From: Paulinella micropora
Taxonomy: Eukaryota > Cercozoa > Imbricatea > Euglyphida > Paulinellidae
DNA: 20,000 bases
NCBI GenBank assembly: GCA_019918135.1
Contig: WBZZ01001031.1
Location: forward strand, 1-20,000
Direction of reading: 5' to 3'
The notes beneath the pieces were generated by a model. It was not told the DNA's origin, did not search any database, and saw only the letters and a program-made list of their open reading frames with translations. Both the position numbers and the translations under genes were made by a program. Shown here one piece after another: positions 8,677 through 17,100 of this stretch. The stretch's first letter is position 1. Every line of letters starts with the position of its first letter.

Positions 8677-9201
8677 CCACCCCCTATCACTCTCAAGTGG
8701 GTTTTACCCATCGTAATGGCTTCACCCGCCCTCCCGCCCAGCGCTTTTCCCTTTTGAACCGTCATCGTCCCTAGAAATATTACGCCATGACCGGCGTACC
8801 CATGTAAGTCCTTGATCGCCTCTTGTGCCTGGAGGTCAACGATTATTCTCACCGAACTTGAACCCCTCAGTGGCTATATCGGCACGGCATACTTGGTGCT
8901 TCATTGGTTCATCTCGGCTTTGTGATCCCGGCCACCTAATTTTCTATGGCTAGACATCGCCCCCCGATATCACCGCTCGCTACTGCGCCTCAATTGTTCC
9001 AGTCCCGCTGCAAATCATGGATATCCGGCCCCGGCTGATCATCATCCGCATTGCGCAAGTATAGACGCACCACTCTTCTACTCTCAATGGTTTAAGAGAT
9101 TCACCCACCTCTCTTTTTCCTATTGACATTTTTTAGTGAGACAACATACTTCGTTCGTTAATCACTCATTTTGTACGCAACTCAATTCAACCGTTAGGTC
9201 T
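8677..9201 (+). other. Non-coding 3' tail of element 1
   Basis: No convincing ORF on either strand. The first part is C-rich like element 1; from about 9100 it becomes T/A-rich. I see no hairpin terminator, tRNA or conserved motif. It is most simply the 3' untranslated part of element 1 between the stop at 8676 and the purine tract at 9202. Confidence 0.5.
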
Positions 9202-9218
9202 GGGGGGGGGGGGGGGAG
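9202..9218 (+). promoter_or_regulatory. G15AG tract, candidate polypurine tract of element 1
   Basis: Fifteen consecutive G followed by AG sit directly before the start of the first 245-bp repeat copy. A purine run abutting the 3' LTR primes plus-strand DNA synthesis in LTR retroelements. The position after the last element 1 ORF fits, but the sequence after it does not start with TG, so the call is tentative; it could be a plain homopolymer. Confidence 0.35.
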
Positions 9219-9463
9219 CTATCAGACTGAGCACCTTAACGACCGGCCAAAACCTTTACCGTTGATAAGACACTCTTTTTGACCGGTTCATTAGATTCTC
9301 CTCTGCACGACTTTTCGACTTCACTAACTAGTTTTCGATTTCGTTCAGAAATGATTTCAAACGATCAGTTCAAAGTTCTTTTTAGCTATTGCCATTTCCC
9401 CCATCCGTATTACCTTTTTCCCGATTTCCAGTCAAACACGTTTTACGGTAAATTTTAGGACAA
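9219..9463 (+). repeat. 245-bp direct repeat, copy 1 (candidate start of the element 1 3' LTR)
   Basis: This segment aligns over its full length with 9870-10115, by eye at about four in five bases, with blocks such as GACCGGCCAAAACC and TTAGATTCTCCTCTGCACGA conserved. An imperfect stem (CCGGCCAAAA at about 9244 with TTTTTGACCGG about 30 bases later) is present in both copies. No ORF. It could be LTR sequence of element 1 or an independent repeat family. Confidence 0.8.
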
Positions 9464-9869
9464 GGAAATACACCGAAGAACACAATATCTAACTTGTCTT
9501 CAACTTCACGTTGCCAGTCATTTTCGCCTTGAGGCTTCCCAAATCAATTTGGGGAATTTTCAAGTCCAACAACCCGATAACTATCCGTCACAGTTTATGA
9601 CTGTTTACTTGAAGACTCGCGACACTATCCGTTTGAGAACGGGAGACCTCACAATTTACGTTTTCTACTGGATCGTACGTTGCACCCAAGTCTGCAATGA
9701 GTTCGAAATTATGTAAATAAACGAAGTGACCTCTCTACTATTTACTTGTATTTCACCTGCTCACTCAGAGTCAGGGCCGTCAAAGCAACCGTAGTGTTCT
9801 TATTAAGAGTTCGTTGTATCTGCCTGCTTGAAGAGTTGTATACAAACTCACAATGTTCGCCTTACTGAA
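9464..9869. other. Spacer between the two 245-bp repeats, nothing recognised
   Basis: About 400 bases of A/T-richer DNA without an ORF, RNA gene or repeat that I can identify. If the 245-bp repeats are tandem LTRs, this would be the remainder of the first LTR unit (unit length 651 bp). Confidence 0.4.
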
Positions 9870-10115
9870 CTATCAGATTGAGCACTTTAACGACCGGCCA
9901 AAACCACTACCGTTGGCATTTTGCTGTTTTTGACCGGCCCGTTAGATTCTCCTCTGCACGACGTTTCGACTTCACTAACTAGCTTTTGATTTCGTCCAGG
10001 AATGACTTCAAACGATTTAATCAAAGTTTTTACAGCAATTGCCATTTTCCCCTTCTCCATGGCCTTTTTCCCATGATATACAGAAAACCACAAATTAAGG
10101 TGAATTTTGGGGAAC
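9870..10115 (+). repeat. 245-bp direct repeat, copy 2, interrupted by element 2
   Basis: Diverged copy of 9219-9463 with the same conserved blocks and hairpin. Similarity continues to the last base before the element 2 terminal repeat at 10116, as expected if element 2 inserted inside this repeat. The base order GGAAC at 10111-10115 is the candidate target-site duplication. Confidence 0.8.
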
Positions 10116-10195
10116 TGTCGGCCGGCCCGTACGTTACATAGTGGCATCAAGTGTTGTCCGGCTTGTCGTTACTTGACTCTTATGCTTGGTCTGCC
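10116..10195 (+). repeat. 5' terminal direct repeat (putative LTR) of element 2
   Basis: The 80 bases match 19911-19990 with a single difference (G at 10133, A at 19928). It starts TGTCGGCC, consistent with the usual TG at an LTR 5' end. It does not end in CA, and 80 bp would be very short for an LTR, so the true LTR may be longer with diverged or truncated inner sequence. Confidence 0.8.
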
Positions 10196-10598
10196 TCTCT
10201 ACAGTTGAGGTACGACTAAGTGTCAGAGTAGCTGTTCCGGTTACATCTGGAGCCACTAACAAAAATTGAACGGGGTTTTGCTTTTGCTTTTCGTGAGGTT
10301 CACGAAAAGCTCAAGTTCTCACGTTTTTCTTGAGGTTTTGACACCTCGGAATTTCCGACAGAAAAGGGTGTTGACCTTTTTCAAGTTTTGCTTTAGACAG
10401 TTGAGCTCTCCTTAGGGGGAGAGGGATGGAAACAGATTGTGTGTGAGGTGTAGGAGCACGCACATTTGTTTTGTATTCGGTTGGAGGAAACAGGTGTCAC
10501 CAGCATAACTCATAAGCTGTGTGTGGAGCAGTTGTGTGTGTGTGCTGTGTGTGTCATTTGTTGCTTTCTCACATCTCTCTTCTCTTTCTCATTTCGAT
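10196..10598 (+). other. Untranslated leader of element 2
   Basis: About 400 bases between the terminal repeat and the Gag ATG at 10599. It holds two hairpins (10286-10310 and 10332-10347), T-rich segments, a TG-rich stretch (10519-10557) and a pyrimidine-rich run immediately before the start codon. In LTR elements this region carries the primer binding site and RNA packaging and dimerisation signals. No tRNA-complementary primer site was convincing. Confidence 0.5.
10286..10310 (+). promoter_or_regulatory. Perfect 11-bp hairpin in the element 2 leader
   Basis: GCTTTTCGTGA at 10286-10296 is the exact reverse complement of 10300-10310, with a 3-base loop GGT. A second hairpin lies at 10332-10347 (GAGGT, 6-base loop, ACCTC). 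It is a candidate packaging or dimerisation element by position; function is inferred. Confidence 0.7.
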
Positions 10599-12248
10599 AT
10601 GTTACCACGTGAGAATAGGAGGAGGATGTTGACAGCAAGCAGCCCTTATTCTACACCAGCGTATACTAGGGGGGGTGGGTCTTTGGTACCTTCCTCTCTT
10701 GGTACACGTTTTATGGGGGCAGGAGCCCTCACAGCGTCGAGTTCGTCGACAACAGGGGGAACACCTCCCTCTTTGCACTTCATCTCTGCTCGTCTGGAAG
10801 ACGATTTGAAGACGATGTGGCAGTTTCGTCTCACAGGTGATAGTTGGGCGGACCGGTTACCGTCCACAAAGGCATTGCAGACGGTCAGACAATGCATTAA
10901 TGCTATCTCGCCTGGTTCGACGAGGAACGTGTGGGACACACTTGTGATCGGACGCACCACAGTGGCCAATGCTATGGTGGCAGCAGAGATGGTGGTTCAG
11001 ATTGCAGAAGCTGTGGGCATGGGGACCCACTACTGGACGCCTGAGAGGCTGGATGCGTCCAGATTGATGACATCAACGGAGGGAATGGTCGATCTCAATA
11101 TAGCGAGGTTGGGACAAGTCCAAGCTGAAGCCTGGGGCACCACTGCCATGGCTGGAGACCTTTCTCGTGACTTTGTCAAACGTCACGGACAGCCTGTGTA
11201 CGACTTGGTTGGCTGTTGGCCGTCTTGGGATGTCTTGGATCAAGGGCATCCAAGATGGACTGAAGTGCAAAAGTTTGCTCAGTTTCACAGTCAGGTTTGG
11301 GCCAGAGTGTCACCCACTGTGCACGCAATGGGCAACTTTATTTTTCGGCCCAAGAGTGGTGTTGGGGCTAAAGTGCTCTCAATAGACGACCTGTTCACGC
11401 CCATTTTCGACGCAATGGATGGCTTCTGGGACAAGGCAGTCTCAGGGACAAAGCCCACTTGGGCTACAGCGGGATCGTCTGAAAATCTCGTCACGTTGGA
11501 ACGATTGCTGGTAGTGGATGCCATCGTTTATATGGCCAAAGCTTTTTATCATTTTGCTGTGGCTTGGGATGGCCAGGCAGAACGACGAAAGCTTGCGGTT
11601 TCGTCATGGAACCGTAAGATGGAAAAGAACGACGAGGAACGACGTCGTACTATTGAACGTCACCAGAAGGATGTGGACCGCCTTCTGGGTGACCAGAAGG
11701 CTTTTGCTCTGGACAATCAGAAGGTTGCAATTCCTAGGCATATCTCTGAGCTTCGTATGTGGCTGACAGAGGTACGTCGGGTCTGTCGTTCAGCTAACAT
11801 ATATACGCCTGAGGATGTGGCCATAGTGGCTGATAGGTTCTTTCGTTGTCAGTCATCGGTGGACAACGAATGGCTTATGCAAAGCGAGGTGTGGGCAGCT
11901 TTTTGGGGAAAGCTGCAGTCTACTCGGTTCGACGCCATGTGTGTCGATAGTATTGGTCTGATGCTCGCAGAGAAGATGGGCTACAATGTTTTTGCCTCTA
12001 AGTCACAGGAGGTCAGTCAGCTGCAGGCGGAGGTCAAGTGGATGGTGAATAAGAAGCCTGTACTCCACTACATGTTCCAGAGGATAATGGACATGGTGAT
12101 TATGCTCACACCTGCAGAAGCCTTCAAATTGACGGCTGTGGCATTGTTCGATCTGAACAATCAAGTCTTTATTAAGATGGCGAAAGAGATTCAGACGGAC
12201 ACAGGTATGGGAATACCTCCTCAAGGGTACTGGACAGTCTACCCCTGA
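10599..12248 (+). CDS. Gag-like structural protein of element 2 (549 residues)
   Basis: Start chosen at the first ATG (10599); the frame is open further upstream to about 10521 without an ATG. The N-terminal 60 residues are basic and then Ser/Gly-rich. The rest is largely helical-looking and rich in Trp, Met and Ala, as in capsid proteins. A strongly charged helix lies around bases 11600-11700 (K-M-E-K-N-D-E-E-R-R-R), with coiled-coil character. I do not recognise a named Gag family; the assignment rests on position between the leader and the zinc finger/pol region. The ORF stops at TGA 12246-12248, but coding-like sequence continues directly in the +1 frame, so it may be one part of a longer Gag. 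Confidence 0.65.
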   Translation: MLPRENRRRMLTASSPYSTPAYTRGGGSLVPSSLGTRFMGAGALTASSSSTTGGTPPSLHFISARLEDDLKTMWQFRLTGDSWADRLPSTKALQTVRQCINAISPGSTRNVWDTLVIGRTTVANAMVAAEMVVQIAEAVGMGTHYWTPERLDASRLMTSTEGMVDLNIARLGQVQAEAWGTTAMAGDLSRDFVKRHGQPVYDLVGCWPSWDVLDQGHPRWTEVQKFAQFHSQVWARVSPTVHAMGNFIFRPKSGVGAKVLSIDDLFTPIFDAMDGFWDKAVSGTKPTWATAGSSENLVTLERLLVVDAIVYMAKAFYHFAVAWDGQAERRKLAVSSWNRKMEKNDEERRRTIERHQKDVDRLLGDQKAFALDNQKVAIPRHISELRMWLTEVRRVCRSANIYTPEDVAIVADRFFRCQSSVDNEWLMQSEVWAAFWGKLQSTRFDAMCVDSIGLMLAEKMGYNVFASKSQEVSQLQAEVKWMVNKKPVLHYMFQRIMDMVIMLTPAEAFKLTAVALFDLNNQVFIKMAKEIQTDTGMGIPPQGYWTVYP

Positions 12249-12270
12249 GGCCAGTCCGGAGATATGGAAC

Positions 12271-12702
12271 GTGGATGAAGACGTGTTGGGAAAAGTCATG
12301 CGTCGAGTCCAGAAAACCATCATCGATGAGTGGAAGTGGTCGGGTCCGAGGTCAGGGACTCCCACTCAAGGTAATCAGAACCAGGGGGGAGGGGATGGTG
12401 CGGGACCATTCGAGCCCGGGGATGAAGTTTATTGGGGCCAGGGGTACTCGCGCAGGGGACCTCAGTTCTATGGTCAGAGACCCCAAGGGGGGCCGGGGCA
12501 AGGTCGTCAACGGTTCCAGAGGTCAAACTACAACCCCAGGGTGCATAGGCCGTTGTGCATGAAGAAGGCGGGAGCCTTGTGGCTCAAATCGGGAGCCATG
12601 TGCAAGAGCAATTGCCATAATTTTCATCCTGAAGGCTGGGATGACTCGGTGCAGAAGGAAGACGCTACGACTATCCAGTGGGTCCCTTCCATGGCTTGTT
12701 GA
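12271..12702 (+). CDS. Nucleocapsid-like segment with atypical Cys/His zinc finger (element 2)
   Basis: The frame is open from at least 12238, overlapping the Gag end in the +1 frame; there is no ATG start, so it is a continuation rather than a separate gene. It has a charged helix (V-M-R-R-V-Q-K), a Gly/Gln/Arg-rich stretch (about 12400-12540) typical of RNA-binding tails, and a Cys/His cluster C-X14-C-X3-C-X3-H at 12556-12627. That spacing differs from the retroviral knuckle (C-X2-C-X4-H-X4-C) and is closer in order to CCCH fingers. It ends at TGA 12700-12702, and the protein continues in the -1 frame. RNA binding and genome packaging are inferred. Confidence 0.6.
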   Translation: MDEDVLGKVMRRVQKTIIDEWKWSGPRSGTPTQGNQNQGGGDGAGPFEPGDEVYWGQGYSRRGPQFYGQRPQGGPGQGRQRFQRSNYNPRVHRPLCMKKAGALWLKSGAMCKSNCHNFHPEGWDDSVQKEDATTIQWVPSMAC

Positions 12703-14141
12703 ATACGAATAAGTATTCGCAGGAGCTCAAGAACCTTCAGGATCGTGATCGGAAGGCATACGATCAGAAGGGATGGACGGATCCTGGTGAGGCACCTTAT
12801 TTGAAGGGTGAATGGGAAAAGTTCAGGGTATGGAACCCTCTCACTTCAGATGGCGGCGACGCACCGGCGTCTATGGGAAGAGATATCCCGGGCAGGCACG
12901 GGAATGAATCCGTGGACCCCTCATGGAATTTACGGGGGTCATCGGATGCGTCCTCAGCAAGGTCGGCTGCTAGTTCTTCGTCGAGCTCGTCGTCTAGTTC
13001 GAGCGATCGGTCGGATCGAGGGCACTTTGACAACCGACGTAGTCGTTCAAGGTCAAGAGATCGTCGTAGTGATCGTGAGGTCACTCATGTATCGGGCGGT
13101 CGTCATTACGACGAGAGGGATGAAGCCCGAGATCGACGAGGATACGATCGAGGAGGGCATGTTCGTGGCGGATACGACCGAGGACGACGCGATTCACGGA
13201 ATCGAGATAGGTCACCGGAGCGAAGCCGAGATCGATCTCCACCGCGACGTCGGGGAGGGCGTTCAGATTCACGGGAACGTCCCAACTCAAATCGGAGCCC
13301 GCAGTGGGGCGGCAATCAGGGTAGTTCCCTTTTTCCTAATGCAAATGTGTATGGGGGGGGTGCGGGAACTTTTCCCTCATCGCATATGCAGCAGGCGGGA
13401 GCAGGTGCTTACTATGCGGGTCCAGCTCCGGGGCAGCAGTTACCAGTAGGCTACGGGCAGCCGATGCAGCAGCAGTTCTACCAAGGGCAGCCACAGCAGC
13501 AGGTGGTTGCTTATGGGGGACAGTCTTACATCCCTCCAGCACCAATCTTGCCTGCTCCTGGTATGCCGATGGGAGGCGGTCAGGGGACCGTCGGAGGGCA
13601 GATGCCTCCGCAGCAACAAGTCCAGGGTATGGCGTTTGGTATAACGCTAGTGGACATGTTGGTGAATGTGCAGGGCAAAGCATTAATGCAAGTGCGGGGC
13701 CAGGGATCCCAGGAGGCAATCCCAGCGCCTGACTCGGAGGTCGGGAGGGAGAATAAGTCGGGTGAGTTGCCTGTCGGCCACGGAGGCGACATGGTTACTC
13801 ATGACCTGCGATTTGATGATAGGACACGCGTGGTAACGCGGGGAGTCCAGGAAGCTACGGACGCGGTGGCCTTGGAAGGCCAGGATGGACAGAATGAGCA
13901 GGTTGAGGACCTTGATAGTCACAGGGACACTCTATGTCCGGTGATGAATAAAGGCACGGACCTTAATGTGGAGTTAGCGTCGGAGGCGCTTGATAGTAAA
14001 TATTTTGGTGGTTATGAAGCACTTTCAGCGGACGGGTGTGGCCCGGGGAAAGCTGAATTGCCTTTATTATTCACTAAAATTTTTATTGAGGATGTACAGC
14101 AGGAATGCATTGTGGGTAATGATACAATGGCATCTCTCTGA
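12678..14141 (+). CDS. RS-domain and Q/G-rich low-complexity protein leading into protease (element 2)
   Basis: About 487 residues, back in the Gag frame; coding sequence becomes convincing from about 12690. Layout: a charged segment with K-Y-S-Q-E-L-K (1-60); a serine tract (residues 99-109, mixed Ser codons); an RS domain (about 115-207) with R-S-R-S-R-S-R and several R-D-R-S-P repeats; a Gly/Gln/Tyr/Pro-rich region (208-330) like prion-like domains; an acidic linker; and the first half of a retropepsin (Q-E-C-I-V, then D-T-M-A-S at 14121-14135). RS domains bind RNA and SR-protein kinases and drive nuclear import in splicing factors. It ends at TGA 14139-14141, where the protease continues in another frame. 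Confidence 0.75.
   Translation: MGPFHGLLNTNKYSQELKNLQDRDRKAYDQKGWTDPGEAPYLKGEWEKFRVWNPLTSDGGDAPASMGRDIPGRHGNESVDPSWNLRGSSDASSARSAASSSSSSSSSSSDRSDRGHFDNRRSRSRSRDRRSDREVTHVSGGRHYDERDEARDRRGYDRGGHVRGGYDRGRRDSRNRDRSPERSRDRSPPRRRGGRSDSRERPNSNRSPQWGGNQGSSLFPNANVYGGGAGTFPSSHMQQAGAGAYYAGPAPGQQLPVGYGQPMQQQFYQGQPQQQVVAYGGQSYIPPAPILPAPGMPMGGGQGTVGGQMPPQQQVQGMAFGITLVDMLVNVQGKALMQVRGQGSQEAIPAPDSEVGRENKSGELPVGHGGDMVTHDLRFDDRTRVVTRGVQEATDAVALEGQDGQNEQVEDLDSHRDTLCPVMNKGTDLNVELASEALDSKYFGGYEALSADGCGPGKAELPLLFTKIFIEDVQQECIVGNDTMASL
12957..13298 (+). other. Serine tract plus RS (Arg/Ser, Asp/Arg) domain
   Basis: Within the 12678-14141 ORF, residues 94-207 hold the serine run followed by dense R-S, S-R, D-R and R-S-P dipeptides. 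The DNA is not a simple repeat: Arg and Ser codons are varied. This composition is typical of SR splicing factors and unusual for a retroelement Gag. Confidence 0.85.
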
Positions 14142-17100
14142 ATGTACTCGGGAAGGAATTTATTGAACTATGGAGCAGGGAACCATGGTTTAGACACGGG
14201 TTTCGGCCGTGTCGATTGAGGATCAAGGGAGTGGGAGGCATGACCGGGGTCTCAGGGTCAGTCATGCTTACGTTCCTTTTGAAAGACGGGAAGTCTTTCT
14301 CTCATCGGTTTTGGGTCGTCCCAGCCTTTGCTGGTGGTCTCCTGTTGGGGCTGCGGAGCCTCAGACGAATGCACGCTCGGATTTATACGGATCTGAACGT
14401 GGTGCAGTACGGTGGATCCGAGGTGGCTCCGCGGTACGAGGTAGTACCGTATGAACCTTTACGGCGGGAAGGCCAATGTGCGGTAGCGCACGATTTGGAT
14501 GTGAGTGTCTCACCAGTCATGCGCGCTGACTGGGGGTGGACAAAGGTGGTGTCCGAGGGCACGGAGCCTTCGGTCACACCCCACATTCAGGAGCCTGTAA
14601 CAGCCTCGTTCTTCCATGTATGCACAGTAGAGTCGGGGGACTCTGGGGAAGCAAGTGTGGTTGCTGACAATTCTGACGACAAGATACAGGAGACGGAATA
14701 TGTCATGACCACAACCTTTGGCTGGGCCTACAGGGACCCACGCGACGTGAGGGTCGTGAACGTGGACTGTAGGGATTCCGCAAAGGATGAGGCGGTAGTG
14801 GCCGCGATAGACGCGAGGTTGGAACACCTCTACGCAGCAAAAGCGGAATTGTTGCGGGGTACGATTGCGGGCATGGAGGATGCCGGTGATCAGCATGTCT
14901 ATATAGATGTGCATTCGACCACGACGTCTCATGTGGTTTGGAATGTAACCCAACATAAGCTGCCGGTCAAGCAGCCTAAGCCGATCGTAGAAGCCTTCTT
15001 GAAGAGTCACTGGGATGATAATTTGTTCTTCCCTAACGGAGTCAAGGCCATTAAGGAGGTCTTGAAAAACAGGCTATCGGTGGATGATTTCACTATAGTC
15101 ATCCCAGTGGGAACTCGGACGGAAATGTGGTGGCAGGATATAGAGGATCATCTTATTGATGACCCGGTCCCGATCCCACATAGAGGCCATAAGCTGGTCT
15201 TGGCTTTACGATTGGGGACGAAGGAGAAGGCGTTGGCTTATGGGGCCAAGTTAATGCAACGTGAGATGGCGGATGTGAGAAAGCAAGCCTTCTCTTGGAT
15301 ATCGGGTATATATCACCGCACGCATGCAATGCAATACGCCATTATCATAGATCATGTGGCACAGCTTGCCCAGTGGAGAGGCAAGGAGGAAACTAGGTAC
15401 CATGGGACGATGGTACGTGAGGATGAGCGGCCTATTCCGATGGAGGATGTGGCGCAGTTATCACGTAAGGCCTCTCATAAGGAGATTGAGGAGGCTAGGA
15501 TAGCCGCGGAAAAGGCTATTGCGGAGAAATATAGTACTTGGGAAGGTACTATGAAGGAGCGAGATGCCCTCAAGGGTATCTTGGAGAATAATATGGAGGT
15601 ATTTGGGCCTCTTGAGGCGGGCTCTGTTCGGGGTTACGAGGCTAACTTTGGACGGAAGCTGGGTGAAGACGTGGTGGGTCACAGGAGACCGTCACGTATG
15701 AGCTATCACGAGGATCGGATGGCTCGGGAGATCACTCAGGAGCTTTTGGAGAAGGACATCATTGAGGCACGCTTATCGGAGGTGTCTTCACCTGTGCGTA
15801 TGGCGCCCAAGCCGGATGGGTCCTTACGTATGTGTATCAATTACTATAGGATCAATAAGATTCTGAAGCAGATCGAGACACCGGTACCGGATCTCAGGAA
15901 GGGGATCAACCGGCTCAAGCATGCGAAGGTGTATACTACGCTTGATCTTAAGAGCGGGTTTTGGCAAATCCCTCTTAATGAGTCATGTCGGTATCTCACA
16001 GCGTTTATGGTCGGAATGACTACATACGTGTGGAAGGTATTACCGATGGGTCTTAAGTGCTCTCCGGGTCTATTTCAGCATGCTATGACTAAGATGCTGG
16101 GGAAGGAGTACGACGATGAGGCGACGGTGGTTCGTCTTGGGTCGACGGAGGATTATGCTTTCTGTTACATAGATGATATTATCATTTATTCAGAGAGTAT
16201 GGAGAAACACGTGGAACACGTGCAGGACGTCTTGCGACGTATAAGCGCGTTTGGATTGCGCTTGAATGCACAGAAATGTGACTTCGCACAAAGAAAGATA
16301 CAGTACCTGGGATATGAGATCTCAGAGGGTCGGTGTGCGATTGCATATGAAAAGAGGAACTATGTAGCGTCTATGCCGATGCCAAAGACTCGGACGGACT
16401 TACATTCCTTTATATCGCTGGCTCAGTATTATGGTGAATTCATTCCGGGGTTTGCGGAAAGAGTAGCGGTGGTCAGGAAATTCCTGAAGCAAGGGGTCGG
16501 GGACGACCCATGGCCGGAGGAAGTCACGAGAGCGATAGCGGAGCTCAAGGATGAGATCGCTAAAGACCCAAGGCAGGGAGGTCGAGTTCTTATGTTACCT
16601 GACTGGAAGGAACAGTTCGTGCTCGACACTGACGCGTCTTCGTACGCGGTAGGAGCGGTGCTTCAACAGATGGACAAGTCCATTGGGCAGTTGCGGCCCG
16701 TTATGTTCATCAGCCGGCAGCTGATACCGGCGGAAAAGGAATACTGCACAAGGCAGCGGGAAGCACTCGCTATAGTGTGGGCTTTCCAGAGGTTGCGGGA
16801 ATACCTGTGGGGTACTCCTAACATTTTGGTTAGAACGGACCATCATAACCTGCTATGGCTCATGTCTGGAGATCATACAGGTAGGTTGGCCAGGTGGCAG
16901 TTGGAATTGGCGGAGTATGACTTCACCATTCATTACATCAAGGGCAAAAGGAATGTTGTCCCTGATTTTTGTTCTCGGTATGAGGACAAGAGTGGACAGA
17001 AGGATAAGGCCGTTGATGATTTACAGCGACGTAATACGGTCAAGGAGGTGCGAATGGCACAGTTTGAATTTCGAACGCCGGGGGCGGTGTTCGCAATCAT

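Larger units (their letters stand above)
1..9218 (+). mobile_element. Element 1: degenerate Ty3/Gypsy-type LTR retrotransposon, 5' end outside window
   Basis: The region carries, in order, a zinc-finger/Gag-like segment, a large unknown protein, reverse transcriptase, RNase H and integrase. RT-RH-IN order is diagnostic of Ty3/Gypsy. Seen directly: a YLDD box at 5617-5628, RNase H acidic residues at 6079, 6201, 6282 and 6443, integrase H-X4-H and C-X2-C, and a D,D(35)E triad. The product is spread over all three + frames with at least six switches, two lone in-frame stops and a 35-bp duplication, so this copy cannot make an intact polyprotein. The 5' LTR must lie upstream of the window. A G15AG tract at 9202-9218 is a candidate polypurine tract marking the 3' end; the exact 3' boundary is inferred. 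Confidence 0.85.

Noticed and set aside
9887..10150. Minus-strand 87-residue ORF across repeat copy 2 and the LTR
   Set aside because: It crosses the junction between repeat and element and shows no coding features.
10141..10160. TGGCATCAAGTG resembling an initiator-tRNA primer binding site
   Set aside because: It lies inside the terminal repeat and is also present in the 3' copy, where a primer site is not expected.
10244..10262. TGGAGCCACTAAC as a primer binding site
   Set aside because: It is about 50 bases past the end of the repeat and I could not match it to a tRNA 3' end with confidence.
14123..14141. Programmed -1 frameshift between Gag and Pol of element 2
   Set aside because: The overlap is 19 bases, has no X-XXY-YYZ heptamer, and lies inside the protease, not before it; a TC-repeat indel explains it more simply.
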